The notes: generated from the letters alone by a model not told the origin. 64,000 bases of DNA from Comamonadaceae bacterium (GCA_947448745.1 CANFOQ010000007.1:1-64000); one strand, 5' to 3'. Positions 1 to 9,041 are shown, numbered from the stretch's first letter. Numbers and translations: made by a program.

Positions 1-9
1 TCACTTCCT

Positions 10-25
10 GCCAACCGAAGTTGGC
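10..25 (-). other. Short stem-loop after hppA
   Basis: A 6-bp perfect stem closes a 4-base loop. Read on the minus strand, the direction of hppA, it is GCCAAC-TTCG-GTTGGC, that is a stable UUCG tetraloop about 12 bases beyond the hppA stop. No T-run follows inside the window, so it does not meet the usual pattern of an intrinsic terminator. It may be a 3' end-protecting hairpin. Bases 1-36 hold nothing else I recognise. Confidence 0.35.
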
Positions 26-36
26 CAGAACCGACC

Positions 37-2214
37 TTACTTGCCTTCAGCCGCAGGTGCCGCAGGCGCAGCAGCCGGTGCATCAGCAGGGGCGCTGATG
101 GCAGGCGGGGTATCGACAACCGCTGGGGCCGCCACACTGCCGCCGTGGAAATGCATCATCACGGGCACGATCAGCAGCGCCACGATGTTGATGATCTTGA
201 TCAAGGGGTTGACCGCAGGGCCGGCGGTGTCCTTGTAGGGGTCGCCGACGGTGTCGCCAGTAACGGCCGCCTTGTGGGTCTCAGAGCCTTTGCCACCGTG
301 GTGACCGTCTTCGATGTACTTTTTGGCGTTGTCCCAGGCACCGCCGCCGGTACACATGGAAATCGCCACGAACAGACCGGTGACGATGGTGCCCATCAGC
401 AAGCCGCCCAAGGCCGCTGGGCCCAAGACCAAACCCACCACGATGGGTGCGACAACGGGCAACAAGCTGGGGATCATCATTTCTTTGATGGCCGCTGTCG
501 TCAGCATGTCCACGGCCGTGTCGTACTCGGGCTTGCCAGTACCGTCCATGATGCCCTTGATCTCCTTGAACTGGCGGCGCACTTCCACCACCACGGCACC
601 GGCGGCGCGGCCCACGGCCTCCATCGCCATCGCGCCAAACAAGTAAGGAATCAAACCACCGATGAACAAACCGATGATGACCTTGGGGTCGCTCAAGTCA
701 AACTTGATGTGGGCGCCCAAGCCTTCGAGCTTGTGGGTGTAATCGGCGAACAGCACCAACGCGGCCAGACCGGCGGAGCCGATGGCATAGCCTTTGGTCA
801 CGGCTTTGGTGGTGTTGCCCACGGCGTCCAACGGGTCGGTGATGTCGCGCACGCTGGCAGGCAGCTCGGCCATCTCGGCGATGCCACCGGCGTTGTCGGT
901 GATCGGGCCGTAGGCGTCCAAGGCCACCACGATACCGGCCATGCTCAGCATGGAGGTGGCGGCGATGGCGATGCCGTACAAGCCGCCCAGGTCGTAGGCG
1001 CTGTAAATGGCCGCGCAAACAAACAGCACAGGCCAAGCGGTGGAGCGCATGGACACGCCCAAGCCGGCAATGATGTTGGTGCCGTGACCAGTGGTCGAGG
1101 CTTGCGCGATGTGCTGCACAGGCGCGTACTGGGTGCCGGTGTAGTACTCGGTGATCCAGACCAGCGCACCAGTCAAGATCAAACCAATCGCACACGCGCC
1201 AAACAATTTGCCAGCGCTCAAGGCCGTGCCATCAGGCAAGGTCATGGCGGCGGGGAACAGTGAATTGGTGACAAAGTAAAACGCAACCAATGACAAGATG
1301 CCCGAGACGGCCAAGCCTTTGTAAAGCGCGGGCATCACGTTCGTCATGCCGGGGCTGGCTTTGACGAAGAAGCAACCGATGATCGAGGCCACGATGGAGA
1401 CGCCGCCCAACACCAGGGGGTAGAGCACCATGTTCGGGCCAGCGGTACCGGCCAACAACGCGCCCAGCACCATGGTGGCAATCAAGGTCACCGCATAGGT
1501 TTCAAACAAGTCAGCCGCCATGCCAGCGCAGTCGCCGACGTTGTCACCGACGTTGTCGGCAATCACGGCAGGGTTGCGCGGGTCATCTTCCGGAATACCG
1601 GCTTCGACTTTGCCCACCAAGTCCGCGCCAACGTCAGCGCCTTTGGTGAAAATGCCGCCGCCCAAACGGGCGAAGATGGAAATCAGGGAGGAGCCAAACG
1701 CAAAACCCACCAGCGGGTTGAGCATGCCGGCCAGCGCTTTGCCGTCAGCAGGTGCCGCACCTTTGGTGAGGTACCAGTAAAAACCGGTCACGCCCAACAG
1801 GCCCAAGCCCACCACCAACATGCCGGTGATGGCGCCGCCACGAAACGCCACATCCAACGCAGGGCCAATGCCCTTGGTGGCAGCTTGCGCGGTGCGCACA
1901 TTGGCGCGGACAGAAATGTTCATGCCGATGAAACCGCAGGCTCCAGAGAGCACCGCACCGAGGACAAAGCCCACGGCACTCAAGGGGTCGAGAACCAAGG
2001 CGATCAGAATCGCCAGCACCACGCCGACCATGGCGATGGTTTTGTATTGCCGTGCCAAATAAGCAGCTGCGCCGGTTTGAATGGCCGCCGCAATTTCTTG
2101 CATGCGGGCATTGCCTGCGTCTTGGGAAAGAATCCAGCTGCGGGCCCAGAAGCCGTAAATCACGGCGATGAGGCCGCAGATGAGCGCAAATACAAGCGCT
2201 GTAGAACCAGTCAT
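37..2214 (-). CDS. hppA: K+-insensitive H+-translocating membrane pyrophosphatase
   Basis: Predicted 725-residue polytopic inner-membrane protein that couples hydrolysis of pyrophosphate to proton export. The substrate-binding segment [20 protein letters not shown] lies at about residues 195-220, followed by the [19 protein letters not shown] loop of the family. The segment [16 protein letters not shown] carries Lys with Thr three residues later; in this family Lys/Thr at these places marks the K+-independent proton-pumping subclass, while K+-dependent enzymes carry Ala/Gly. The C-terminus ends in an Ala/Pro-rich tail of about 35 residues. I chose the ATG at 2212-2214 because AAGGAG precedes it and the protein begins directly with the first membrane segment; the frame stays open upstream but that part is not conserved-looking. 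It diverges from ppa. Confidence 0.96.
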   Translation of the reverse strand: MTGSTALVFALICGLIAVIYGFWARSWILSQDAGNARMQEIAAAIQTGAAAYLARQYKTIAMVGVVLAILIALVLDPLSAVGFVLGAVLSGACGFIGMNISVRANVRTAQAATKGIGPALDVAFRGGAITGMLVVGLGLLGVTGFYWYLTKGAAPADGKALAGMLNPLVGFAFGSSLISIFARLGGGIFTKGADVGADLVGKVEAGIPEDDPRNPAVIADNVGDNVGDCAGMAADLFETYAVTLIATMVLGALLAGTAGPNMVLYPLVLGGVSIVASIIGCFFVKASPGMTNVMPALYKGLAVSGILSLVAFYFVTNSLFPAAMTLPDGTALSAGKLFGACAIGLILTGALVWITEYYTGTQYAPVQHIAQASTTGHGTNIIAGLGVSMRSTAWPVLFVCAAIYSAYDLGGLYGIAIAATSMLSMAGIVVALDAYGPITDNAGGIAEMAELPASVRDITDPLDAVGNTTKAVTKGYAIGSAGLAALVLFADYTHKLEGLGAHIKFDLSDPKVIIGLFIGGLIPYLFGAMAMEAVGRAAGAVVVEVRRQFKEIKGIMDGTGKPEYDTAVDMLTTAAIKEMMIPSLLPVVAPIVVGLVLGPAALGGLLMGTIVTGLFVAISMCTGGGAWDNAKKYIEDGHHGGKGSETHKAAVTGDTVGDPYKDTAGPAVNPLIKIINIVALLIVPVMMHFHGGSVAAPAVVDTPPAISAPADAPAAAPAAPAAEGK

Positions 2215-2326
2215 AAGATCTCCTTGGATAGTTTCGCGTTGAGGTGGGGCCACGCAACGGGTTGTTTGACACCACCTTTGCGTTGCTTCCTCACACACTC
2301 ACACCGAGGTTGATTGGCCAACTCGG
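2215..2326 (-). promoter_or_regulatory. Structured 5' leader of hppA
   Basis: The 238-base gap between hppA and ppa holds several complementary segments. On the hppA strand a hairpin at 2304-2326 pairs CCGAG with CTCGG, extended inward by TTG/CAA. Nearer the gene, ACGCAA (2278-2283) pairs with TTGCGT (2252-2257) and AGGTGG (2272-2277) pairs with CCACCT (2242-2247). The last two helices interleave, so they form either a pseudoknot or two mutually exclusive hairpins, just upstream of the AAGGAG ribosome binding site near 2218-2223. I could not place the transcription start. Confidence 0.4.
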
Positions 2327-2367
2327 CGAATGTAAGGGATTCAAATGACGGCTTGGCGTCAAACCCC

Positions 2368-2397
2368 TTGTGCGTGTAAGAAAAATCAGGGTAATTA
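2368..2397 (+). promoter_or_regulatory. Possible ppa promoter
   Basis: TTGTGC at 2368-2373 and TAATTA at 2392-2397 are separated by 18 bases and would start transcription about 50 bases before the ppa ATG. The match is only partial, so this is a weak call. Confidence 0.3.
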
Positions 2398-2452
2398 CTG
2401 ACAAAATAGCGCAGTTTTTCGATTCCCTTTTCAATTCAAAGAGATTTTCAAC

Positions 2453-2989
2453 ATGTCCCTCGACAACGTCACCGCTGGCAAGAACGCTCCCCACGAATTC
2501 AACGTGATCATCGAAATACCGATGAACGCCGACCCGATCAAGTACGAAGTGGACAAAGAAACTGGCGCCATCTTCGTGGACCGTTTCATGAGCACAGCCA
2601 TGCACTACCCGACCAACTACGGTTATGTGCCCAAAACCATCAGCGGTGACGGCGACCCCGTCGACGTCTTGGTCATCACGCCCGTGCCGCTCATTCCTGG
2701 TGTGGTTGTGCCGTGTCGCCCCATCGGCATTTTGAAAATGGAAGACGAAGCCGGCATGGACGGCAAGGTGTTGGCCGTGCCCACCGACAAAATTTTGTCC
2801 ATCTACACCCAATGGCAAAAACCCGAAGACTTGAACCCGATGCGCTTGAAAACCATCGCGCACTTCTTTGAACACTACAAAGATTTGGAGCAGGGCAAAT
2901 GGGTCAAGATTTTGGGTTGGGAAGGCCCAGAGTCAGCACGTCAAGAAGTGCTGGACGGCATGAACAATTACAAAAAAGCCAAAGGCTGA
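2453..2989 (+). CDS. ppa: Inorganic pyrophosphatase, family I (soluble)
   Basis: Predicted 178-residue cytosolic enzyme that hydrolyses pyrophosphate to two phosphates and pulls biosynthetic reactions forward. The family I signature DGDPVDV, with its metal-binding aspartates, is present near residue 66, and the length is typical. The ATG follows AGAG in a purine-rich stretch. It diverges from the membrane pyrophosphatase hppA, so two enzymes for the same substrate share one intergenic region. Its TGA directly abuts the stop codon of the convergent FemAB-like gene, forming TGATCA with no room for a terminator between them. Confidence 0.97.
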   Translation: MSLDNVTAGKNAPHEFNVIIEIPMNADPIKYEVDKETGAIFVDRFMSTAMHYPTNYGYVPKTISGDGDPVDVLVITPVPLIPGVVVPCRPIGILKMEDEAGMDGKVLAVPTDKILSIYTQWQKPEDLNPMRLKTIAHFFEHYKDLEQGKWVKILGWEGPESARQEVLDGMNNYKKAKG

Positions 2990-4168
2990 TCAGTCTGGGC
3001 GCTTGAACGGATTGCGTTCGTCCAAGTGCGCCATGTAGTTGTCCACACCGCGGCCTTCGCGTTCTAAAAATTCAGCCACCGCCTGCGCAAAGCGGTGGTC
3101 GGCCAACCAGTGGCCACTGTGGGTGCTGGTGGGCATCAAAGCACGCGCCATCTTGTGCTCGCCTTGGGCACCGCCTTCAAAGCGCTGCACCCCATGCTGC
3201 ATGCACCATTGCAAGGGTTGGTAATAGCAAGCCTCGAAGTGCAAACAATCGACACGCTCGAGGGCCCCCCAATAACGACCATAGGCCACGGCGTCGGCTT
3301 CGCCCAGGTGATGGATGCCAATCAAACTGCTGGCCATGGGCACGCCGTCGCGCTCGGCGATGAACAACAACCAGTTGTGCGCCATGTCGGTTTGCATGCT
3401 TTGGAAAAACGCCGGTGTCAGGTAGGGCGCGTTGCCATGTTCCAGGTAGGTGCGCTCGTAGCACTCGTAAAAGAAGCGCCAATCGTTTGAACTGATGGCC
3501 GCACCCAAAGACCATCTGAAGCTGACGCCTGCCTCAGTGACTTTGCGCCGCTCTTGCCGGATTTTTTTGCGCTTCTCTTGGTTCAAGCTGGCCAAGAAGG
3601 CATCGAAGTCGGGCCAAGCTTGGTTGTGCCAATGGAACTGCACGGTTTGGCGTTGCAGCAATTCTTCTTTCGCGCAAGCTGCCATGTCAGCGGGGCTGCC
3701 AAACAGCAAGTGCATGGACGACAGTTTTTCTTCGGCGCACCAAGCCACAACCGCTTGCAGCAACAGCTGCCGCGTGGGCGCATCCACGGCCAGCAATCGC
3801 GAGCCCGGCACCGGTGTGAAGGGCACCGCGATCAAGGCCTTGGGGTAATAACGCAAGCCGTGTTGTTGATAGGCATTGGCCCAAGCCCAGTCAAACACAT
3901 ACTCGCCATAGGAATGGTCTTTCAAATACAGCGGGCATGCGGCCACCAGTGCATCTTTCAACCACAGGGTGATGAAGCGCGGTGTCCAGCCGCTGTCGGG
4001 CGTGGCGCTTCCGCTCTCGTGCAGGGCTTGCAGGTAAGCGTGTTGCATGAAGGGGGTGGGGCAGTCTTGTTGCGCCAACAACTGGTCCCATGCGGTGGCG
4101 GCAATCTCACCGGGGTGCGTGTGCACCTGAATGCCATAATCGTTCAGCTCTTTTTGCATTTCATTCAT
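2990..4168 (-). CDS. FemAB-like GNAT-fold protein (PF04339 type, former DUF482)
   Basis: Predicted 392-residue cytosolic protein. The segments QEKRKKIRQERRKVTEAGV and WGALERVDCLHFEACYYQPL, and a conserved EGGAQGEHKMARALMP stretch near the C-terminus, are typical of the 'peptidogalycan biosynthesis/recognition' family, which has the two GNAT-like domains of FemAB enzymes. The substrate of this family is not established, so I assign no reaction. The first ATG (4166-4168) overlaps the nadE ATG on the other strand; a second in-frame ATG lies three codons in. Neither has a good ribosome binding site. Its promoter must lie inside nadE. Confidence 0.88.
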   Translation of the reverse strand: MNEMQKELNDYGIQVHTHPGEIAATAWDQLLAQQDCPTPFMQHAYLQALHESGSATPDSGWTPRFITLWLKDALVAACPLYLKDHSYGEYVFDWAWANAYQQHGLRYYPKALIAVPFTPVPGSRLLAVDAPTRQLLLQAVVAWCAEEKLSSMHLLFGSPADMAACAKEELLQRQTVQFHWHNQAWPDFDAFLASLNQEKRKKIRQERRKVTEAGVSFRWSLGAAISSNDWRFFYECYERTYLEHGNAPYLTPAFFQSMQTDMAHNWLLFIAERDGVPMASSLIGIHHLGEADAVAYGRYWGALERVDCLHFEACYYQPLQWCMQHGVQRFEGGAQGEHKMARALMPTSTHSGHWLADHRFAQAVAEFLEREGRGVDNYMAHLDERNPFKRPD

Positions 4169-5831
4169 GACGCTTCAACTCAGTGTAGCCCAGCTCAATT
4201 TCACCGTCGGTGACATGCAGGGCAATGCCCACAAAATCATCGACGCCGCCCGCACCGCCTTTGACCGCGGTGTGCGTTTGTTGGTCACGCCCGAACTCTC
4301 CATCTGCGGTTATGCCGCCGAAGATTTGTACCTGCGGCCTTCATTCATCCAAGCTTGTGAAGAAGCACTCGACTTGGTACGCGATGAACTCGCCGACTTG
4401 CACGGCATGCACGTGGTGGTGGGCCACCCCAGTGGCAACGACGAACGCACCCGCTCGGTGGCGGTGCAACACCGCTTCAACATGGCCTCGGTGTTCTGTG
4501 AAGGTCATTTGGTGGCCAGCTACGCCAAGCGCGAATTGCCCAATTACCAGGTGTTTGATGAGCGCCGTTATTTCAAACCCGGCCAAGAGACCTGCGTGTT
4601 CACGGTTCAGGGCGTGCGCATTGGTTTGCTGATTTGCGAAGACGCCTGGTTCGAGCAACCTGCGTTTGAGACCCGCGACAACGGCGCCCAACTCTTGGTG
4701 GTGCTGAACGCGTCGCCGTTTCACCAAGGCAAAGCCAACGAGCGTGAAGAGGCCATGCGTGCACGTGTGTTGGCCGTGGGTTTGCCACTGGTCTATGCCC
4801 ACATGGTGGGCGGCCAAGACGAGGTGGTCTTCGAGGGCCGCTCGTTTGCACTGCAAAGCAGTGGCAGCTTGGCGGGTAGGGCGCTCAGCTTTGCCGAAGA
4901 CGCGTTTGATGTGTTGGCCGACCACAAAGCAAACAGCCTGCGCTTGAAAGCCTTGGTGCATCCCTTGCCCGATGCTTTGTCCGATGTGTGGCAAGCGCTG
5001 GTGTTGGGCGTGCGGGACTACATCGGCAAAAATAAATTTCCATCGGTGCTGCTGGGCTTGTCGGGCGGCATTGATTCAGCCGTGGTGTTGGCCGTGGCGG
5101 TTGACGCCCTGGGCGCGGAACGTGTGCGTGCAGTGATGATGCCCTCGCCCTATACGGCCGACATCAGCCTGACCGATGCCCGTGACATGGCCGAGCGGGT
5201 GCAGGTGCGCTATGACGAGTTCTCCATCGTGCCGATGTTTGAAGATTTCTTGAACACCTTGCAAGATGACTTTGCCGACAAACCGCTGGACGCCACCGAA
5301 GAAAACATCCAAGCCCGCATTCGCGGCACCTTGCTCATGGCCTTGTCCAACAAACACGGCGGCATGGTGCTGACCACCGGCAACAAAAGCGAAATGGCCA
5401 CCGGCTATTGCACCCTGTATGGCGACATGGCCGGCGGCTTTGCGGTCATCAAAGACGTGGCCAAAACATTGGTCTACCAGCTGGCGCATTGGCGCAATGA
5501 CAACGATCCGTTTGGCCAAGGTTTGAACATCATCCCCGAGCGCATCATCACCCGACCCCCCAGCGCCGAGTTGCGGCCCGACCAAACCGATCAAGACAGT
5601 TTGCCGCCCTACGACGTGTTGGACGCTATTCTTGCGATGTACATGGAGCAAGACCAAAGCGCCGAGCAAATCGAGGCGGCTGGATTTGCTCGCGCCGATG
5701 TGGACCAAGTCATTCGGCTCATCCGCATCAACGAGTACAAACGCCGCCAAGCGCCCATCGGGGTTCGGATCACGCACCGGGCTTTCGGCAAAGATTGGCG
5801 TTATCCTATAACCAGTCTTTTTCGGGCCTGA
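4167..5831 (+). CDS. nadE: Glutamine-dependent NAD+ synthetase
   Basis: Predicted 554-residue enzyme for the last step of NAD synthesis: deamido-NAD + glutamine + ATP to NAD. The N-terminal carbon-nitrogen hydrolase domain has the nitrilase-type triad Glu43, Lys121 and Cys157 and would release ammonia from glutamine. The C-terminal synthetase domain has the ATP pyrophosphatase loop SGGIDS at 299-304. The start MTLQLSVAQLNFTVGD matches the usual beginning of the family, so the ATG overlapping the FemAB-like gene's ATG is probably correct. glnB follows after 32 bases and is probably cotranscribed. Confidence 0.97.
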   Translation: MTLQLSVAQLNFTVGDMQGNAHKIIDAARTAFDRGVRLLVTPELSICGYAAEDLYLRPSFIQACEEALDLVRDELADLHGMHVVVGHPSGNDERTRSVAVQHRFNMASVFCEGHLVASYAKRELPNYQVFDERRYFKPGQETCVFTVQGVRIGLLICEDAWFEQPAFETRDNGAQLLVVLNASPFHQGKANEREEAMRARVLAVGLPLVYAHMVGGQDEVVFEGRSFALQSSGSLAGRALSFAEDAFDVLADHKANSLRLKALVHPLPDALSDVWQALVLGVRDYIGKNKFPSVLLGLSGGIDSAVVLAVAVDALGAERVRAVMMPSPYTADISLTDARDMAERVQVRYDEFSIVPMFEDFLNTLQDDFADKPLDATEENIQARIRGTLLMALSNKHGGMVLTTGNKSEMATGYCTLYGDMAGGFAVIKDVAKTLVYQLAHWRNDNDPFGQGLNIIPERIITRPPSAELRPDQTDQDSLPPYDVLDAILAMYMEQDQSAEQIEAAGFARADVDQVIRLIRINEYKRRQAPIGVRITHRAFGKDWRYPITSLFRA

Positions 5832-5845
5832 TGTTTTTTATTTGA

Positions 5846-6202
<357 letters not shown>

Positions 6203-6209
6203 GCCCTGC

Positions 6210-6803
6210 TCAAATTTGCTGCAAGCCGTCGCTTTGGGCCAAGCCCGCGGCTTGCACCAATCGCGGCAGCAGTTCATCGGCCTCTTTGGACGCATGGATG
6301 AAAGCCATTTGCCCTTCCGACAAAAAACCTTGGTGCACGGTGCTCTGTAAAAACTGCCACAAGCCGTCGTAGTAGTGGGCGACATTCAGCAGCCCAATGG
6401 GCTTGTTGTGAAAACCCAGTTGCCGCCAAGTCCAAACCTCAAACAATTCTTCAAAGGTGCCAATGCCACCGGGCAGGGCCAAAAAAGCATCGGCGCTTTC
6501 GGCCATCATGTGTTTGCGCTGGTGCATGTTGTCCACCACGTGCAGTTCATCACACGCATGGCGGGCAAATTCTTTCTCGGCCAAAGCATGGGGAATGATG
6601 CCCACCACCCGACCACCCGCATCTTGGGTGGCCTGCGCCACGATGCCCATCAAACCATTGTTGCCACCGCCATAAACAAGCTGACCTTGGTGTTGGCCAA
6701 TCCAGGTGCCCACTTGCACGGCGGCAGCGGCGTACTCGGGCAGGGTGCCTGGGCGAGAGCCACAGTAAACGCAAAGAGAAAAAGCAGGTTTCATGTGGTT
6801 CAT
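6210..6803 (-). CDS. LOG-family protein (TIGR00730 Rossmann fold, cytokinin-riboside monophosphate phosphoribohydrolase-like)
   Basis: Predicted 197 residues. The motif PGGIGTFEE, typical of the LOG / 'lysine decarboxylase-like' family, and an early CVYCGSRPG segment identify it. Family members cleave nucleoside 5'-monophosphates at the N-glycosidic bond; older annotations as lysine decarboxylase are wrong. Its ATG overlaps the RDD gene's stop (ATGA, 6800-6803), so it is the last gene of a five-gene leftward operon and probably translationally coupled. Its role in this operon is not known to me. Confidence 0.9.
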   Translation of the reverse strand: MNHMKPAFSLCVYCGSRPGTLPEYAAAAVQVGTWIGQHQGQLVYGGGNNGLMGIVAQATQDAGGRVVGIIPHALAEKEFARHACDELHVVDNMHQRKHMMAESADAFLALPGGIGTFEELFEVWTWRQLGFHNKPIGLLNVAHYYDGLWQFLQSTVHQGFLSEGQMAFIHASKEADELLPRLVQAAGLAQSDGLQQI

Positions 6804-7336
6804 GATGCCAGATCAGTGTGACCGTCAGATGCATTTTGTGGCCGCACATCGATCAAGCGCGTGCCAGCCCATTGGTCATGCCAATATTGACGGTCGGGAT
6901 GCAAGCGACTGGATGCTGCCCACAATGCAACCCACAACACACACAGGCCAACACTTTGCATCGAGGTGAGACCCAGCATTTGCGCCAGCAACAGCGGCGG
7001 GAACAACCAAACCCAACTCAAAACGTATCGCAGCAGCGCGCGTTGTTGCGAGAGTGCTTGACCATGCACATCCACCAAGCGCAGATGCCAGGTTTTCATG
7101 GCCAAAGTTTGTCCCTTGTGCCAAAACCAAGTGAAGTACAGCCCCAGCACCAAAAATTCAAAGGCTTGCAAGCCGTGCCGGTTGTCAAGTGCGTGTTTGG
7201 TTTGGCTGAGCGCACCGAACAAATAACCCGAGATGAAGACCACGCCAAACAGCAATACACCTTCGTAAAACCAGCAACTCAGGCGCCGAAGCACAGAAGG
7301 TGTTTGGCCCCAAGGGGCGGCCTCGGTTCCGGGCAT
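6800..7336 (-). CDS. RDD-family membrane protein
   Basis: Predicted 178 residues with about three to four hydrophobic segments: one around residues 20-45 (FYEGVLLFGVVFISGYLFGA), one near 65-75, and a paired block near 115-150. The family name comes from conserved Arg-Asp-Asp residues; here R17/R18 precede the first membrane segment and a D/K-containing segment (HLRLVDVHGQ) follows the second, as is usual. Function of the family is mostly unknown; some members are linked to ion or compatible-solute transport. It overlaps DUF3106 upstream by one base (TAATG) and LOG downstream by four. Confidence 0.85.
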   Translation of the reverse strand: MPGTEAAPWGQTPSVLRRLSCWFYEGVLLFGVVFISGYLFGALSQTKHALDNRHGLQAFEFLVLGLYFTWFWHKGQTLAMKTWHLRLVDVHGQALSQQRALLRYVLSWVWLFPPLLLAQMLGLTSMQSVGLCVLWVALWAASSRLHPDRQYWHDQWAGTRLIDVRPQNASDGHTDLAS

Positions 7337-7983
7337 TATTTGTCGGCGTTGACCGTCAGGCTGGTTTTGCGCACCGGCAGCAAGGTGCGTGGATGCACCT
7401 CGGTGGTTTCAATGCGTGGCGCTTTGCTTTGGCCTTCTTTGAGCAGGGGCGTCGTGGTCAGTTTTTCAGGGGCGATGGGTTTGGGGGCTGTGGCAGCCCC
7501 TTTGGGCAGTGGTGATTTGCCAGACGCCAATTTTTGTTTTTCTTCATCGTTCAAGGCCTGGTAGGCCTCCCACTTGGCCTTTTTTTCATCCGTGCTCAAT
7601 TGCTGTGATTGGGCAAAGTTCAAACGCGCTTGCGAACGTTGTGTGGGGCTGAGAGCCGCCCACTCTTTCATGCGCTCTTGCGCTGTGGCTTGCGCTTGCG
7701 GGCTCAGGCCGGGAAAAGTTTTGGCGATGGCCAACCATTTGCGTTTGCGGTTTTCTTCCAAGCTGGACCACAGGTGTTCAAGCGGCGCCAAGGTGGTTTG
7801 TTGTGCAGCGTTGAGCTCTGACCACTTGGGACTGGTTTCCAGCAGCGCAACTGGTGATTTGCTGGTGGTTGCAGGGGGTGTTGCGGTCGAGGTTTGTGCG
7901 AGGGCAGTGGCCGCAATTGAGCCCAGTGCCAGGGCGAAACAAAGGCTTTGCCATGAATAACGCACAGAGGAACGAAGGCGCAT
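7336..7983 (-). CDS. DUF3106 exported protein
   Basis: Predicted 215 residues beginning with a Sec signal peptide (Arg-rich start, hydrophobic core to about residue 28, cleavage after ALA). The mature part has repeated W-x-x-L/LSPEQ-like helical segments (LLETSPKWSELNAAQQTTL, MKEWAALSPTQRSQARLNF), which is the DUF3106 pattern, and then a Pro/Lys-rich tail. It is probably periplasmic. The repeated helix pattern resembles small periplasmic stress sensors such as CpxP/Spy-type helices, but that is only an impression. The stop and the RDD start overlap as TAATG; its own ATG overlaps the DUF3619 stop in the same way. Confidence 0.85.
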   Translation of the reverse strand: MRLRSSVRYSWQSLCFALALGSIAATALAQTSTATPPATTSKSPVALLETSPKWSELNAAQQTTLAPLEHLWSSLEENRKRKWLAIAKTFPGLSPQAQATAQERMKEWAALSPTQRSQARLNFAQSQQLSTDEKKAKWEAYQALNDEEKQKLASGKSPLPKGAATAPKPIAPEKLTTTPLLKEGQSKAPRIETTEVHPRTLLPVRKTSLTVNADK

Positions 7984-8414
7984 TATTCTTTGTTGCCCAA
8001 GTTGTTTTTCAGGAAATGTGCGAACGCTGGATCGGCATAGGCTTGTGGAGGCAAATCATCAATCAGCAGGGCTGAATCAACCTCGGCCAATTCCAGAGCT
8101 GATTGGTCGTTGTGAAAGTCGTAGAGAAACACCAAGCCAGCCGCCAAGCAGACCAAGGGCAACAAGGACACCATGGCTTGGTAAAGCCATTGGAATTTGT
8201 GGTCAGGCTTCAGGCTCAACACGCCGTTTTGAAGTTGCACATCCGATACTGTTTGCCATTCCAGTTGGCTGACTTTGCGCGCGGCCACCGCACGCATGCG
8301 AGCTGCACGCAAACGCTCGGTGATGTCATAAGCCAAAGTTTGATTGGCTTCGTCCAAGTGCACAGCCAAGCGCCGTCCCAAGATGTCTTGTGGTTCGAAA
8401 TGGTGGTTGTTCAT
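7983..8414 (-). CDS. DUF3619 single-pass membrane protein
   Basis: Predicted 143 residues. An N-terminal cytosolic part of about 80 residues contains an Arg-rich helix (RLRAARMRAVAARK); then comes one transmembrane helix (MVSLLPLVCLAAGLVFLY, about residues 87-104) and an acidic periplasmic tail. It is encoded immediately after the sigma-factor gene with a 4-base overlap (ATGA). The position and topology (cytosolic domain, one membrane span, external tail) are those expected of an anti-sigma factor, but no zinc-binding anti-sigma motif is visible, so this is inference. Confidence 0.82.
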   Translation of the reverse strand: MNNHHFEPQDILGRRLAVHLDEANQTLAYDITERLRAARMRAVAARKVSQLEWQTVSDVQLQNGVLSLKPDHKFQWLYQAMVSLLPLVCLAAGLVFLYDFHNDQSALELAEVDSALLIDDLPPQAYADPAFAHFLKNNLGNKE

Positions 8415-8977
8415 GGTTTGATTCCCTTGGCTTGTAAGGCTTTGTAAAGCGCTTGGATGGCCCTTGAACAGTGTGTTTTCACGCTACCCTCCGAACATCC
8501 CATTGCGGCGGCTGTTTCAGCCACATCCAACTCCTCCCAGTAACGCAACAAGAATGCCTCTCGTTGACGGCCGGGTAAATTTTGTATTTCTGATTCTATT
8601 TGGCGCACCGTTTGGGTGCGGGCAAATTGGTCTTGTGCACTTTCGGATACATCTGAATGCCCTTTGCTCTCCAAAATTTCTAAAAAGTCAAAGCTCTCGT
8701 CGTCGTGCCCCACGCCAATATCGCTGAAATTCGTGAACAAAGCTGTACGGGTTTTCCGCCTGCGAAACCAATCCAGCGTGGTGTTGGACAAGATCCGTTG
8801 AAACAGCAAGGGCAGTTCTGCGGCCGGTTTGTCGGCATAGTGTTCTGCCAGTTTCATCATGCTGTCTTGCACGATGTCCAGGGCAGCTTCTTCATCTCTG
8901 ACGTGGTACAGCGAGCGCTTGAACGCGCGTTTTTCGACGCTTGCCAAAAAATCAGAGAGTTCTTTGTCGGAAGCCAA
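8411..8977 (-). CDS. RNA polymerase sigma factor, sigma-70/ECF type
   Basis: Predicted about 188 residues. Region 2 includes RDEEAALDIVQDSMMKLAEHY and the DWFRRRK segment; region 4 has RQREAFLLRYWEELDVAETAAAMGCSEGSV (split here for length: the HTH begins at AAAMGCSEG), so it is a two-domain sigma. No ATG lies upstream of the conserved part. I prefer the TTG at 8975-8977, giving MASDKELSDFLASVEKR, which matches the usual family beginning; a TTG at 9029-9031 would add 18 unconserved residues and falls on a 22-base palindrome. It heads the overlapping operon with DUF3619, DUF3106, RDD and LOG. Its promoter target set is unknown. Confidence 0.85.
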   Translation of the reverse strand: MASDKELSDFLASVEKRAFKRSLYHVRDEEAALDIVQDSMMKLAEHYADKPAAELPLLFQRILSNTTLDWFRRRKTRTALFTNFSDIGVGHDDESFDFLEILESKGHSDVSESAQDQFARTQTVRQIESEIQNLPGRQREAFLLRYWEELDVAETAAAMGCSEGSVKTHCSRAIQALYKALQAKGIKP

Positions 8978-9019
8978 GGGATGGGGCGCAGTCTGTTGCA
9001 GATTGGAGGAAAGAAAGAG

Positions 9020-9041
9020 GCTTGCAGGCAAGCCTGCAAGC
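9020..9041. promoter_or_regulatory. 22-base perfect palindrome upstream of the sigma gene
   Basis: Arms GCTTGCAGGC and GCCTGCAAGC are perfectly complementary with only AA between them. A 2-base spacer is poor for an RNA hairpin but good for a dimeric DNA-binding protein. It lies 43 bases upstream of the preferred sigma-factor start and in the gap shared with ilvB, so it could control either gene. Confidence 0.5.
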
